A model generated the notes under the pieces. That model had not been told where the DNA came from. It ran no database searches and was given only the letters and a program-made list of their open reading frames with translations. Shown here piece after piece: positions 9,442 through 19,092 of a stretch of DNA of 64,000 nt. A program made the translations under genes and the position numbers. Source of the stretch: Ignavibacterium sp. (GTDB taxonomy: Bacteria > Bacteroidota > Ignavibacteria > Ignavibacteriales > Ignavibacteriaceae); contig JAGXRK010000051.1 in NCBI GenBank assembly GCA_018335755.1, positions 1-64,000 on the forward strand, read 5' to 3'. Positions within the stretch are counted from its first letter, which is position 1. Each line of letters opens with the position of its first letter.

Positions 9442-10308
9442 TCATTTCATAATAAAAAAAGCTTTGATAAATCCGTAAACCCTTCCTGCAACTGCGGCAA
9501 TGTTTGTAAGTATCAACTGCGGTTTTAAAATGAACACAGCTCTTACAGATTGAATTACCGGGATGATAAACATTTCGATCAGTTCAAATAATACTTTTAA
9601 TTTTCTTTTTTTGATAAGCCATTTATAGACAAGTGCACCTTTGCCGATACCATAATTAAAAGCTTTTGCAAATCCTTTTCTAACGGAAAGGTTGAACGGC
9701 GGAATATGAAATACTTTTAATTCGGGAAAGTATTCCATTTTAGTTCCGGCAAAATAAGCTTTCCAGCAAAAGTCGGTTTCTTCACTGCTTCGCCAGTAGG
9801 CGCCGACTCCAAAGTTTTCATCAAATCTTCCCAGCTTATCAAACGTATCGGCTTTGATCACAAAATTAGAGCCCATAAGATTTTTAGTGTAGCGAAAGTA
9901 CTTCATACTTCCGCCCTTTTTATGGCGGAGAGTATAGTATTCATTATTATCTTCGCGTATTATGCTTCCGGCGAAAATTTCGAGATATGGATTTTCACTA
10001 ATTACCTTTTCAAGCTTTTCGGAGTAATCATCACAGGGATAACCATCGTCATCACAGAAAAATATCCACCCGACATTTTCCGGAACAGTTAATGAATTTC
10101 GTGCTGCGGATACAGACGTTTTATCTGTTTTAACACGGACAAATTTTTCATTGGAAGTAATATCATCCGGCAAGACCAGTTCCGACTGATTCTGATCGAT
10201 TAAAAAAACCTTATCCGGTTTAATTCTTTGGCTGATTGAGGCGCGAAGGCTTCTTGATACAAGATCAACAGGGCGTTTATAAGTATTTGTAACAATTATA
10301 TAGTTCAT
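9442..10308 (-). CDS. Glycosyltransferase family 2 (second)
   Basis: A 288-residue protein with a GT-A fold: YIIVTNTYKRP at the N-terminus, a FCDDDGYP metal-binding segment near residue 88, and a GRFDENFGVGAYWRSSEETDFCWKA-like acceptor region near 160-185 (quoted as one continuous motif only in outline). The ED/ET acid in that region is the presumed catalytic base. The C-terminal 60 residues are basic and partly hydrophobic, suggesting membrane association. It is divergent from the flippase gene by 124 bases and belongs to the same polysaccharide cluster. Confidence 0.88.
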   Translation of the reverse strand: MNYIIVTNTYKRPVDLVSRSLRASISQRIKPDKVFLIDQNQSELVLPDDITSNEKFVRVKTDKTSVSAARNSLTVPENVGWIFFCDDDGYPCDDYSEKLEKVISENPYLEIFAGSIIREDNNEYYTLRHKKGGSMKYFRYTKNLMGSNFVIKADTFDKLGRFDENFGVGAYWRSSEETDFCWKAYFAGTKMEYFPELKVFHIPPFNLSVRKGFAKAFNYGIGKGALVYKWLIKKRKLKVLFELIEMFIIPVIQSVRAVFILKPQLILTNIAAVAGRVYGFIKAFFIMK

Positions 10309-10432
10309 TTAGAAATGTTCCGCAATCTAAAACAGATAATGGAATATAAAGTAATGCAATCAATATTTATATTTACACAAAACTAAAATATCGTTTTCTT
10401 AAAACAGCTAAAAAGAAATTATAAACAATAAT

Positions 10433-11806
10433 TTGAAATTACCTTATTTAAAATACTCCCCAAAAGAACTAATAAACTTTAAGAATTCAAACCGTTCGGA
10501 TAAAGCCAAGAAAAATATAATTCTTCTTTTTATTGTCAACTTTTTTAATCTTATTGCTATTATGGCGCTTGTCCCCGTCAGTCTTGCTTATCTGGGTGAA
10601 GTCGAATACGGAATATGGCTTACCTTACATTCTATTTTGATGTGGCTGGTTAATATGGATCTGGGGCTTGGAAACGGTTTGCGCAATAAGCTGGCAGAGG
10701 CATTTGCTCTTAAAGACAATAAGCTTGCAAGAAGTTACGTCAGTACAGCTTATGCGGTATTTTCAGCCGGACTGCTTTTTATTATTATAGTTTATCTCAT
10801 AGCTCATCCATTTATTAATTGGACTGTGCTTCTTAGAGCACCCGACGAATATTTTTATTCCCTTAACAAGCTTGTTCTGTTTGTTTTTATTCTTTTCTGT
10901 TTACACTTTTTGTTACGTCTTCTTTCCAGCATATTAAATGCGGACCAGCGTCCCGCTGTAAACGGGGCAATAAGCTTAAGTATAAACGGATTAACTCTTT
11001 TGTCGATTATTGTGTTATCCCGGGTTTACGAAGGATCGCTTTTTGCTTATGGTTTACTGTCAGGATTTGTCCCCGTACTGGTACTTCTTATTTTCAGTAT
11101 AGCCCTGTTTTCTAAAATGTTCAGGGCAATTGCCCCAGGCTTTAAATTTGTTGATCTGAAATATTCCTCCGCTCTGATTAAACTGGGTATGCAGTTTTTT
11201 ATAATTCAGATTGCGGGACTGATAATTTTTACAACCGGAAATATTATTATAACTCAATTATTCGGACCTGCGCAGGTGACGGTTTATAACGTCGCTTATA
11301 AATATTTCTATCTTGCTCCAATGGTATTTAATGTTATCATAGCTCCATTCTGGTCTGCATTTACCGAAGCTTATGTAAAGCAAGAGTATGACTGGATAAA
11401 AGGAATGATGAAGAAACTGGTGTTAATCTGGGCAGCACTTTCATCCATTGTTGTGTTGATGATTATTTTTTCTGACTTCGTTTATATGATTTGGGTAGGG
11501 AAAGATATTGAAGTCCCTTTTCTGCTTTCTTTGTTAACAGGAATCTTTGTTATAACCGCCAACTGGAACAATATGTTTGTTTATTTTCTTAATGGTGTCG
11601 GAAAAGTCAGATTGCAGTTTTACAATGCAATAATAACGGCTATTATAAACATTCCTTTATCAATATTTTTTGCAAAGTATTTAAATATGGGTATTAGCGG
11701 GGTAATGCTGTCAACTATTGTGTGCATTATCGTCGGATCGGTATGGGCACCAATTCAATATCTTAAGATTATTAATAATAATGCTGTGGGAATATGGAAC
11801 AAGTAG
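10433..11806 (+). CDS. Polysaccharide flippase, Wzx/MATE-like (RfbX family)
   Basis: A 457-residue integral membrane protein with about 12 to 14 hydrophobic segments. The N-terminal block (SLAYLGEVEYGIWLTLHSI and NMDLGLGNGLRNKLAEA regions) is typical of polysaccharide transporters that flip lipid-linked repeat units to the periplasm. The only in-frame start that keeps the cytosolic N-terminus is TTG at 10433; no good ribosome site precedes it, so the start is uncertain. It sits among glycosyltransferases and the WcaJ-type initiator, matching a Wzx role. No Wzy polymerase was recognised in the cluster. Confidence 0.88.
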   Translation: MKLPYLKYSPKELINFKNSNRSDKAKKNIILLFIVNFFNLIAIMALVPVSLAYLGEVEYGIWLTLHSILMWLVNMDLGLGNGLRNKLAEAFALKDNKLARSYVSTAYAVFSAGLLFIIIVYLIAHPFINWTVLLRAPDEYFYSLNKLVLFVFILFCLHFLLRLLSSILNADQRPAVNGAISLSINGLTLLSIIVLSRVYEGSLFAYGLLSGFVPVLVLLIFSIALFSKMFRAIAPGFKFVDLKYSSALIKLGMQFFIIQIAGLIIFTTGNIIITQLFGPAQVTVYNVAYKYFYLAPMVFNVIIAPFWSAFTEAYVKQEYDWIKGMMKKLVLIWAALSSIVVLMIIFSDFVYMIWVGKDIEVPFLLSLLTGIFVITANWNNMFVYFLNGVGKVRLQFYNAIITAIINIPLSIFFAKYLNMGISGVMLSTIVCIIVGSVWAPIQYLKIINNNAVGIWNK

Positions 11807-11818
11807 TTTATGCTTAAT

Positions 11819-11861
11819 CTTCGGAGTTAGTTCACAAAATTGTGATTTATAAACTCCGAAG
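11819..11861. terminator. Bidirectional terminator between convergent genes
   Basis: CTTCGGAGTT (11819-11828) pairs with AACTCCGAAG (11852-11861). Inside the loop a second perfect hairpin TCACAA/TTGTGA (11832-11845) is nested. It sits in the 67-base gap between the flippase and the minus-strand T9SS gene. Confidence 0.65.
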
Positions 11862-11873
11862 GTTTGGTGTATC

Positions 11874-13661
11874 TTACTTTAAAAATATCATTTTCTTTGT
11901 GTCGCTATAACTGCCCGCCTGCATTCTATAGAAATATGTTCCACTTGATAGTCCGTTTGTTTCAAATTCTGCTGTGTGCGTTCCTGCCGGTAATTCTTCA
12001 TTTACTATTACTCCAACTTCATTGCCCAGCATATCATATATTTTTATTGTTACATACTCTGATACAGGAATGCTAAAGCTAATAACCGTTGATGGATTAA
12101 ATGGATTAGGATAGTTTTGATTGAGTGAAAAGTCTACCGGACCAACTACTTCTGCTTCAACTATGTTTGAGTATTCAAATGTCCCGTCGAAATCAACCTG
12201 CTTTAACCGGTAGTAATACTTTCCCGGAACTAAATTTTGATCGGTATATGTGTAGTGGTTCAGTTCTGTTGTGGTTCCATAGCCATTCACAAAACCTAGA
12301 GTAAGGAAATCCGTGTTATCAATGCTTCTCTGAATTTCAAAACCGAAGTTATTTACTTCCGATGCTGTGGACCAGGATAAGGCAACGCTACCGGACCATA
12401 CTTCGGCGTTAAATGAAACCAGTTCCACCGGTATAAAGGGACGAATATTAAACGGATAATTACTCATATCATAAACACCCGAATCATCAGCTTTGCTTAT
12501 TTTAACCAGTGCCTGATTTGTATTTACGTTGGGAACTGTCCACATATACTCACCCGTATTGGGATAATTTGTTACTATAGTATTCCAACCAGTTCCGTAA
12601 CTGTACTCTATTGTAACATTTGATGTGTCCGACCATACCCAATTAATATACTCCTGTGTACTTGAATAAAATATCTCGTTGCCATTCGGGCGGATTACAG
12701 TTAATGGGTATTGATAATTGGAGTCATATTTATAAATTTTTCCTAATTCACCAACAGCATATCCTGTTGAATCGACCATAAATACATCGTGGAATAAACT
12801 GGGTACATTTGTTTCCTGTCTTATCCAGGTGACTCCTCCATTAGTTGTAACAAGGATAGTACCATCCAATCCAACAGCCCAACCGGTTTCAGTATCAACA
12901 AAGAATGTTCCTGCTAAAAGCCGGTTTGAAAAAGACTGCCTTATAACAGTCCAGGAAATTCCACTATTAGTGGTTTTTAAAATTATATCATTATGGCTGG
13001 TTCCGCCCACGGCATAGCCAGTAAATTTATCGGGGAAATGAACATCATGTAGCCAGTGATCTGAAATAAATTGGGGACCCATCCACGAATCTCCGCCGTT
13101 GGTTGTTTTGAACAGTAAACCGTTTGTACCTACCGCCCAGCCATTTTCATTATCATAGAAATCCAGATCGATGAAAGCATATTCGTCTATGAATACTTTA
13201 GATATCCAGTTTTCTCCTCCATTGGTAGTGTGAACAATAGCGCCATATCTGAAACCATCCCATTTTCCAATTACCGCACTGCCTCTGAGAGAATCTGAAA
13301 ATTTGACCTGGCTAACCGGGTGAATATATCCTGAACTTTTTTGCGCCCAGGTAGTTCCGCCATCAGTAGTTTTATAAATACTGCCGGCATATCCTCCGAC
13401 CCAGCCGGTCATTCCATTTATAAAAAACACTGAACTAATATCCTCACTTGTCGTTGTAAATTGATTTATCCAGTTGCTGCCGCCATCAGTAGTTTTTAGA
13501 ATTGCCGGTCCCCTGCCAACGACCCAGCCTGTATCGGCTGATATAAAATGAGTGTCTGTTAAATAGTTGTTGATTCCTCCGGTTGGAAGCGGAACCCATT
13601 GTGTAAAGCCTGCCTGCGAGCAGACAACGAGAAGTGTACAGATATAAAATACGTTTTTCAT
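11874..13661 (-). CDS. T9SS-secreted YCF48/BNR beta-propeller protein
   Basis: A 595-residue exported protein. A signal peptide (about 1-21, ends GFTQ) is followed by at least six propeller repeats with the motif TT(D/N)GGxxW spaced about 45 residues apart (residues about 55-310). Next come an immunoglobulin-like stretch, a fibronectin-like module starting PVELVSFNAEV near 415, and a type A T9SS sorting domain (QNYPNPFNPSTVI, final KKMIFLK). GGGGAG precedes the ATG. It interrupts the polysaccharide cluster, lying between the flippase and the methyltransferase. Architecture is shared with the 810-residue protein at 25359-27791. Similarity to Ycf48 concerns the fold only; no photosystem role is implied. 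Confidence 0.9.
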   Translation of the reverse strand: MKNVFYICTLLVVCSQAGFTQWVPLPTGGINNYLTDTHFISADTGWVVGRGPAILKTTDGGSNWINQFTTTSEDISSVFFINGMTGWVGGYAGSIYKTTDGGTTWAQKSSGYIHPVSQVKFSDSLRGSAVIGKWDGFRYGAIVHTTNGGENWISKVFIDEYAFIDLDFYDNENGWAVGTNGLLFKTTNGGDSWMGPQFISDHWLHDVHFPDKFTGYAVGGTSHNDIILKTTNSGISWTVIRQSFSNRLLAGTFFVDTETGWAVGLDGTILVTTNGGVTWIRQETNVPSLFHDVFMVDSTGYAVGELGKIYKYDSNYQYPLTVIRPNGNEIFYSSTQEYINWVWSDTSNVTIEYSYGTGWNTIVTNYPNTGEYMWTVPNVNTNQALVKISKADDSGVYDMSNYPFNIRPFIPVELVSFNAEVWSGSVALSWSTASEVNNFGFEIQRSIDNTDFLTLGFVNGYGTTTELNHYTYTDQNLVPGKYYYRLKQVDFDGTFEYSNIVEAEVVGPVDFSLNQNYPNPFNPSTVISFSIPVSEYVTIKIYDMLGNEVGVIVNEELPAGTHTAEFETNGLSSGTYFYRMQAGSYSDTKKMIFLK

Positions 13662-13845
13662 GAAAACTCCCCGTGAAAATAAATGTGTAAACTAGCTCTG
13701 CCTAAACTTATATTATTTTATTGCTAAGGTCAAATTATTTCGATTGTGGGCTATTTAGATTTAAACATTTGGCTGACAATATAGAAGATAACTTTAAAGA
13801 TTATGTTTATTTTAACAGCATAAGAATAAAACAGGCTGATTATTA

Positions 13846-14634
13846 ATGAATTGTAGAATCTGTAATTCACACACCAAGAACCTTTTCAGGGAAAAGGTTC
13901 TAAACAAATACGAAGTAAACTATTTTCAGTGCAACAATTGCGGCTATCTTTTTGCTGAAGATCCTTATTGGTTGAATGAAGCATATAATAGTGCCATTAA
14001 TATTTCAGATACCGGAATTATTTTCCGCAACACTCAATTCTCAAAAATCTGTTCTGTTATTCTTGATGTATACTTTAGCAGGAATGGAAAGTTTTTAGAT
14101 TATGCCGGGGGTTACGGTATTTTTACAAGAATGATGCGGGATATAGGATTTGATTTTTATTGGACCGACAAATATTGCGAAAATCTTTTAGCTCGTGGAT
14201 TTGAATATGAAGAAAATAAAAACAACAATTTTGAAGCAGTAACTGCTTTTGAAGTTTTTGAACACTTTGTTGATCCGGTTTCTGAATTCGAAACCATCCT
14301 AAAATATGGGAAGAACATTATTTTTTCTACTGAACTACTACCGAACCCTGTTCCCAAGCCTGTTGATTGGTGGTATTACGGCTTTTCACACGGACAGCAT
14401 GTTTCTTTTTATACCAGAGAATCCCTTTCACTGCTTGGCAAGAAACACGGTTTGAATTTTTACTCAATGAAAGGCATACATATTTTTACAGAAAAAAAAC
14501 TTAACGAAACTTTTCTGCGGTTTTTGAAAAAAGCTAGTCTTGTTTTTTTATTCGATTTAATGAGGTTGCGATATAAATCCAAAACCTTCCAAGATCATTT
14601 ACTGGTGCAGGAAAAGTTTAAAACACTTCCATAA
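13846..14634 (+). CDS. Class I SAM methyltransferase with N-terminal zinc ribbon
   Basis: A 262-residue protein. C3-x2-C6 and, after a loop, C28-x2-C31 form a probable zinc ribbon at the N-terminus. A Methyltransf_23-like Rossmann fold follows (LDYAGGYGIF near 85-94 as the SAM-binding glycine loop, AFEVFEHF near 127). This domain pair is frequent in sugar C- or O-methyltransferases inside polysaccharide clusters, which fits its place next to glycosyltransferases and a flippase. The substrate cannot be deduced. The segment after residue 200 is basic with a hydrophobic patch. Confidence 0.82.
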   Translation: MNCRICNSHTKNLFREKVLNKYEVNYFQCNNCGYLFAEDPYWLNEAYNSAINISDTGIIFRNTQFSKICSVILDVYFSRNGKFLDYAGGYGIFTRMMRDIGFDFYWTDKYCENLLARGFEYEENKNNNFEAVTAFEVFEHFVDPVSEFETILKYGKNIIFSTELLPNPVPKPVDWWYYGFSHGQHVSFYTRESLSLLGKKHGLNFYSMKGIHIFTEKKLNETFLRFLKKASLVFLFDLMRLRYKSKTFQDHLLVQEKFKTLP

Positions 14635-14641
14635 TACAATA

Positions 14642-14670
14642 CGCAGAATATTTAGTATTATTATTCTGCG
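14642..14670. terminator. Hairpin terminator between convergent genes
   Basis: CGCAGAAT (14642-14649) pairs perfectly with ATTCTGCG (14663-14670) around a 13-base A/T loop. It lies between the methyltransferase stop and the stop of the minus-strand lipoprotein gene. Confidence 0.55.
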
Positions 14671-14689
14671 CACCGTTTTATCAACTTTA

Positions 14690-15076
14690 TTACTTAGATA
14701 TTGTGATCAGCCAATCACCGTCTTTTTTAATCATCTTCATATCTTCTGTTTCAGATGATCCGTCATTAAAATTTGTAACCACGTTCATGGTTGCTTCTTC
14801 TCCCTCTATTTTCAGATCAGTAACTTCAACGGATTTTATTCCGCCTTTTTTCTTTATCTCGGCGGATTGTTCCTCAATTGCTTTCTGCAATTTTTCTTTA
14901 CCAATCATCTGAACAAGTTCAGGTGAAAAAAGATCAAGTGCCGAGCTGCTGCCCTTTTCAACGCGCGACATAAATTCTTTTGCAACGTCTTCCGGTGTGG
15001 AAGGCGAGCTTCCGCAGCTTATAACCAATGCTCCTAATATTATTATTACAGCAAAAAGGGAAATAACATTTTTCAT
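14690..15076 (-). CDS. DUF4878-like lipoprotein
   Basis: A 128-residue exported lipoprotein. The N-terminal hydrophobic stretch ends in the lipobox LVISC (Cys 21). The remaining about 100 residues (SSPSTPEDVAKEFMSRVEKG, a K-rich helix, then alternating strands ending GDWLITI) match the NTF2-like DUF4878 pattern. These are small envelope proteins of unknown function. GAGG precedes the ATG by about six bases. The YiiX-like gene ends upstream only 7 bases away on the same strand, so the two probably form a transcription unit. Confidence 0.8.
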   Translation of the reverse strand: MKNVISLFAVIIILGALVISCGSSPSTPEDVAKEFMSRVEKGSSSALDLFSPELVQMIGKEKLQKAIEEQSAEIKKKGGIKSVEVTDLKIEGEEATMNVVTNFNDGSSETEDMKMIKKDGDWLITISK

Positions 15077-15083
15077 TTTATCC

Positions 15084-15734
15084 TCACTTAAAGTTAATTG
15101 AATAGATTTGTTTTAGTTTTTTACTTTCGAGCAGTGTACCCGGTAAAATATATGGGCCTTTTGAAAACGGCATTTCAACTTCATCAAACCTGCTGTCTAT
15201 AAGATCAACACCTGATTGTAGATACGCTTTCCAGATAAGTTCTGTACAATAAAGCCGCGAATCGTCTGATAAATTAAACGAGCCATCGAATTCCGTTTTC
15301 TTTATTCCGTGCTGATATGCCGTATCTGCAGCTTTTTCAGAAACCGCCCCATCATCTGCTTTAAGGCGGTAAACAGCTATTGCTGTTGCTCTGTCTCTTC
15401 TTAAAAAATCATTTAGCCTGTCAATTTTAGTTTTATCTTTTTCACCCGGTTCCTCGCCCGGTACGGAATGTACCACAAATACTTCGTCATCTGTTGTTTT
15501 TATTATTCCGGTGTGGGAATATGGTGTGCGTTTATCAAGATTTAAGACTAACCGGCTGACAAAGCTTGTGCCCCTGCGGAAAATTATATCACCCGATTTT
15601 AAAATAGATTGATCGATAAAATAAGATCCGATATATCTGTTCGGTGAATCTGTCGGAGTAACAAAGGAAATTGTAAACAAAAAAAGGAAGAGTGCTGTTA
15701 GCTTTATTTTATTATTATTTTTTTTACGGGTCAT
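15084..15734 (-). CDS. YiiX/YebB-like permuted papain-fold hydrolase
   Basis: A 216-residue exported protein with an N-terminal hydrophobic segment (about 10-27). SGDIIFRRG near residue 45 is followed by PYSHTGI with the probable catalytic His near 73, and later by LYCTELIWKAY with the probable nucleophile Cys near 163. This His-before-Cys order is that of the circularly permuted NlpC/P60 (DUF830/YiiX) family. Relatives cleave amide or ester bonds in cell wall or lipid substrates. It lies 7 bases upstream of the lipoprotein gene. The precise substrate is unknown. Confidence 0.85.
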   Translation of the reverse strand: MTRKKNNNKIKLTALFLFLFTISFVTPTDSPNRYIGSYFIDQSILKSGDIIFRRGTSFVSRLVLNLDKRTPYSHTGIIKTTDDEVFVVHSVPGEEPGEKDKTKIDRLNDFLRRDRATAIAVYRLKADDGAVSEKAADTAYQHGIKKTEFDGSFNLSDDSRLYCTELIWKAYLQSGVDLIDSRFDEVEMPFSKGPYILPGTLLESKKLKQIYSINFK

Positions 15735-15906
15735 TGATCTTACCCGGGATCTGTATCAAATATAGTGAGCAAAAAGTTTTTATTTTCCCCAAACACTGAT
15801 TTAAAAATAGAGCTTTTCTTAACTACTGTAAAGAAAGCTTGCGTTTTAACAAATGAGTATGAAGGAATGCGGATTCGATGAAAATATGGTTGATTATATA
15901 AAACAA

Positions 15907-15940
15907 AACCCCGCCATCACATTTTTGCTAGAGCGGGGTT
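15907..15940 (-). terminator. Intrinsic terminator of the M16 protease operon
   Basis: AACCCCGC (15907-15914) pairs with GCGGGGTT (15933-15940). Read on the minus strand the stem is followed by TTTTGTTTTA. It lies 45 bases past the stop of the second M16 gene. Confidence 0.8.
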
Positions 15941-15984
15941 ATAAAATTTTCCAAATTTTTTAGAAAAACATATTATACTTTTTC

Positions 15985-17412
15985 TTAGAATTCATCTTCG
16001 CTTAAATTTCTTTCCTTAACCCTTCCGTATTTTTCAGCAATACCTCTTATTTCGTCAGCTTTGCCGATCAGAACAAATTGAAGATTATCTTTAGGAAAAT
16101 ACTTTTTAATAAGTTCGTTCGCTCTTTCAGGCGTAAGACTGTTCACTTCATTTTCAAAATTATTTATGTAGGAGTCGTCAAGTCCGTACATATACATTTG
16201 AGTAAGTAAGCCGGCTAACGAACCTGATGTTTCATAATCCGGGGGAAACTGTCCCTTAACATAATTCTTTGCAGAAGAAAGAGTTTCTTCGTCAATTCCT
16301 TTTTCAAAAAGCCTGTTATATGTTTTCAAGGCAAGGTCAAGAGCAGCTTCGGTATTTCGGGTCTGAGTAAAACTAAACATATAAAAAGTGCCGGAGTTTT
16401 TATACTTGGCAAAATTGCTTCTTGCACCATAAGTCAGACCTGCATTTACCCTTAGTTCATCATTAAGCCAGGATGTAAATCTGCCGCCGAGTATGGTGTT
16501 TATTACATCGAGCTGAGTTTGTTCCTGGTTGCTCATTTTAATTCCATAACCGCCTATCAGAAAAGTGGTTTCGAAAGCGTTGTCTTTATTTATCAGATAC
16601 ACTGATGCATCTTCGAATGGGGCATTCATCATACGGATATCCATAATCATTTTAGTGCTTTCATTTTTCCAGCTTCCAAAATACTTTTGCAATAAATTTT
16701 TCATTTCAGACGAGCTGAAATCTCCGACTACGGCTATTGCAGAACTTTCCGGATGATAGTTGGTTTTATAGAAATCCCTTACCTTATCAGCTGTGATTCC
16801 TTCTATTCCTGCTTTTGTTCCTCTTACCGGGTTACCATAAGGGGCATCACCGAAAATATGCTTGTTGAAATAACTGCCAATCACTGAACGCGGACTTTCT
16901 TTTGCCTGATCAAGTTCGGCAACCCATCTTTGTTTTCTTCTTTGAACTTCATCATCAGGAAAAACAGGATTTACAATCATTTCTTTAATTACAGACAGCA
17001 GCACTTCTGTATTATCTTTTATGAATTGGGTTGATAGTCCTGAATAATCGGCATTAGCATATGTGCTGATATTACTTCCGAAAAAGTTAAACAGTGAGTC
17101 TATTTGTGAACGGGTGTAATTTGTTGTACCGAACCTTAATGCTTCTGCTGTAAATGATGCTGTGCCGGAATGTAATCCGTCTTTAACAGCACCGCCGTCA
17201 AAAACAGCTGAAACGGATATAAGCGGAACATCTTTCTTTTCCATTAAGTAAACGGTTAAGCCGTTTTCCATTTCTACTTTTTCGTAAGAAGGAAGGCGAA
17301 ACTGTGAAAATGTTGAAGTGCTGAAAACAATCACAAGCAAGATTGAAAGATTTAGTGATTGGGTGATTGCTTTAATTACTGCGCAATTATTGTTTTTTAT
17401 AATTCGTTTCAT
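15985..17412 (-). CDS. M16 family peptidase, non-catalytic partner subunit
   Basis: A 475-residue exported protein with a signal peptide ending near FSQ (residue 37). It has the two-lobed M16 fold, but where the zinc motif HxxEH is expected the sequence reads SFTAEALRF, so it lacks zinc ligands. It keeps an AGLTYGARS stretch that matches the R/Y-containing region of beta-type partner subunits. Its start overlaps the stop of the upstream catalytic M16 gene by four bases. The two therefore most likely form a heterodimeric processing peptidase in the periplasm. Confidence 0.9.
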   Translation of the reverse strand: MKRIIKNNNCAVIKAITQSLNLSILLVIVFSTSTFSQFRLPSYEKVEMENGLTVYLMEKKDVPLISVSAVFDGGAVKDGLHSGTASFTAEALRFGTTNYTRSQIDSLFNFFGSNISTYANADYSGLSTQFIKDNTEVLLSVIKEMIVNPVFPDDEVQRRKQRWVAELDQAKESPRSVIGSYFNKHIFGDAPYGNPVRGTKAGIEGITADKVRDFYKTNYHPESSAIAVVGDFSSSEMKNLLQKYFGSWKNESTKMIMDIRMMNAPFEDASVYLINKDNAFETTFLIGGYGIKMSNQEQTQLDVINTILGGRFTSWLNDELRVNAGLTYGARSNFAKYKNSGTFYMFSFTQTRNTEAALDLALKTYNRLFEKGIDEETLSSAKNYVKGQFPPDYETSGSLAGLLTQMYMYGLDDSYINNFENEVNSLTPERANELIKKYFPKDNLQFVLIGKADEIRGIAEKYGRVKERNLSEDEF

Positions 17413-18716
17413 AGTTCTTCCTCCGTATTCAAAACTCCCACTGTTCTGTTTTGCTTTGTAAAATATTTTGCTGCCACACGTTGTATATCATCAGCAGTAA
17501 CTTTTTTGTAATCATCCGGTGCTGTGAATAGTTTTTTATAATCACCAAAGAATAATTCATATGTGCCGATGGTGTTTGACAGGCCGTTAATTGTTTCCGT
17601 GGTTCTGTAGAACTCCATTAGTTTTTGATTTTTAACTTTCTGCAATTCGTTTTCAGCTATGCCTTCATTTACAATTTTGTCTATTTCTTCCAAAAGTGCT
17701 TTTTCGAGTACAGAAGGTTTAACACCATCGCCGCAAACTCCATAGAAATAAAAAAGCGTGGGGTCAAAAGAATCGTAATAAAAAGATCCGGCCTGAATTG
17801 CAAGCTGCTTGTCTTCAACAAGAATGCTGTAAAAACGCGATGATCTTCCCTGAGATAAAATTGAACTGAGGAGATCGAGTGCATAATAATCATCACTTCC
17901 GGTTTCAGGAACGTGGTGGGCAATCATTACAAATGCAGAGGGGACTTCTCTTTTAACAAAAAGTCTTTTTTCTCCTTTTTGCTCCGGCTCAATAGTGTGA
18001 ACTTTTCTTGGTTTTGGTCCCGCTGGAATGGGCTCAAAATGTTGTTGTGCAAGTTTTTTAACTTCTTCAACCTTTACATCACCGGAAATTACAACCAATC
18101 CGTTATTGGGTGCATAATAAGTGTGGAAATAATTTTCCAGATCTTCCTTGGTCCAGTTTTTAATATCTGATTCATATCCAATTATGGGCCACCGGTACGG
18201 ATGTGCAAAAAACGCAGTACCCTGAACTGTCTGCCATAGCTCTGATAGAGGACTGTTCTCTAAGCCAGTTGTTCTTTCAGAAAGAACAACCCCCCTTTCA
18301 CTCTCAATCATTTGGGGGTTGAAGTCAAGGTCTGCAATTCTATCTGCTTCAAGATCAAAGATCACCTCCATAGCAGTTTTGGGAAACCAGTTTGTATAGG
18401 CGGTAATATTCTGTGAGGTGTATGCATTATTTGCCCCTCCGTTTGCTTCCATTACACGATCAAATTCCTTTGGTCCGTATTTTTTTGCACCATTGAACAT
18501 CATATGTTCAAAGAAATGAGATAGTCCTGTTATGCCGGGATATTCATTACGTGAACCGACTTTCCAGAACAGGTACATATTAGCATTAGGGATTATTGTC
18601 TTCTCAAGAACCATAATTTTCATTCCGTTCTTAAGGGTAAGTGTCTTAACATCATCAGCTTTTATCTGTGCAATCAATGATGCTGCAGAAAAGAGAAAGA
18701 TCAGAAATATTTTCAT
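17409..18716 (-). CDS. M16 family zinc peptidase, catalytic subunit
   Basis: The open frame reaches 18752, but the ATG at 18716 begins a proper signal peptide (MKIFLIFLFSAASLIAQ) and is preferred. This gives 435 residues. The inverted zinc motif H67-F-F-E70-H71 lies in GLSHFFEHMMFN. A distal acidic ligand is expected in the ESERGVVLSE segment near 143-150. It is a pitrilysin/insulinase-type protease acting in the periplasm on peptides or small proteins, paired with the zinc-less subunit encoded downstream with a four-base overlap. It ends in a helix with no membrane anchor. Confidence 0.92.
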   Translation of the reverse strand: MKIFLIFLFSAASLIAQIKADDVKTLTLKNGMKIMVLEKTIIPNANMYLFWKVGSRNEYPGITGLSHFFEHMMFNGAKKYGPKEFDRVMEANGGANNAYTSQNITAYTNWFPKTAMEVIFDLEADRIADLDFNPQMIESERGVVLSERTTGLENSPLSELWQTVQGTAFFAHPYRWPIIGYESDIKNWTKEDLENYFHTYYAPNNGLVVISGDVKVEEVKKLAQQHFEPIPAGPKPRKVHTIEPEQKGEKRLFVKREVPSAFVMIAHHVPETGSDDYYALDLLSSILSQGRSSRFYSILVEDKQLAIQAGSFYYDSFDPTLFYFYGVCGDGVKPSVLEKALLEEIDKIVNEGIAENELQKVKNQKLMEFYRTTETINGLSNTIGTYELFFGDYKKLFTAPDDYKKVTADDIQRVAAKYFTKQNRTVGVLNTEEEL

Positions 18717-18839
18717 TTTGATTATCCGTTTATTGTTAATTAACTGATACAAAAATAATGAATGTTTGTGTTTCTTTAAGTTAAAAAGGATGAATGGCGG
18801 GGAAAGTCTCTTTTATAAACAGAGGGATAATAAAAAAGA

Positions 18840-19092
18840 GGCTGTCTCAAAAATCTTAAAACAAGGTAGCCGAACTTTCAAGTTGGGTATTTGTTATATT
18901 TTCGCAAGCTGAAGAGTCTGTTGCATAACTCTGAAAGTGACATTTCGAAGTCCGCCGCGGCGGATTCTACTGAGAAATCCTTCAATATGTAACAAAAAAG
19001 ATTTCTCCCGTTGGTCGAAATGATAATTATGTGACTTCTGCAACAGACTCTTTAGCTTGCGGCTACCATAAAAAATGAGTTATGAGACAGCC
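18840..19092. mobile_element. MITE-like element built of nested inverted repeats
   Basis: The ends are the perfect 10-base inverted repeats GGCTGTCTCA (18840-18849) and TGAGACAGCC (19083-19092). Further in, GGTAGCCG (18865-18872) pairs with CGGCTACC (19060-19067). A 23-base arm at 18903-18925 pairs with 19039-19061 with a single mismatch (core AGAGTCTGTTGCA). The centre (18939-19023) is a copy of the palindromic repeat family seen at 3406-3556. No coding frame is present, so any movement would depend on a transposase encoded elsewhere. GATAATAAAA occurs on both sides (18826-18835 and 19105-19114) but not flush with the ends, so it is not a clear target duplication. Confidence 0.7.
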
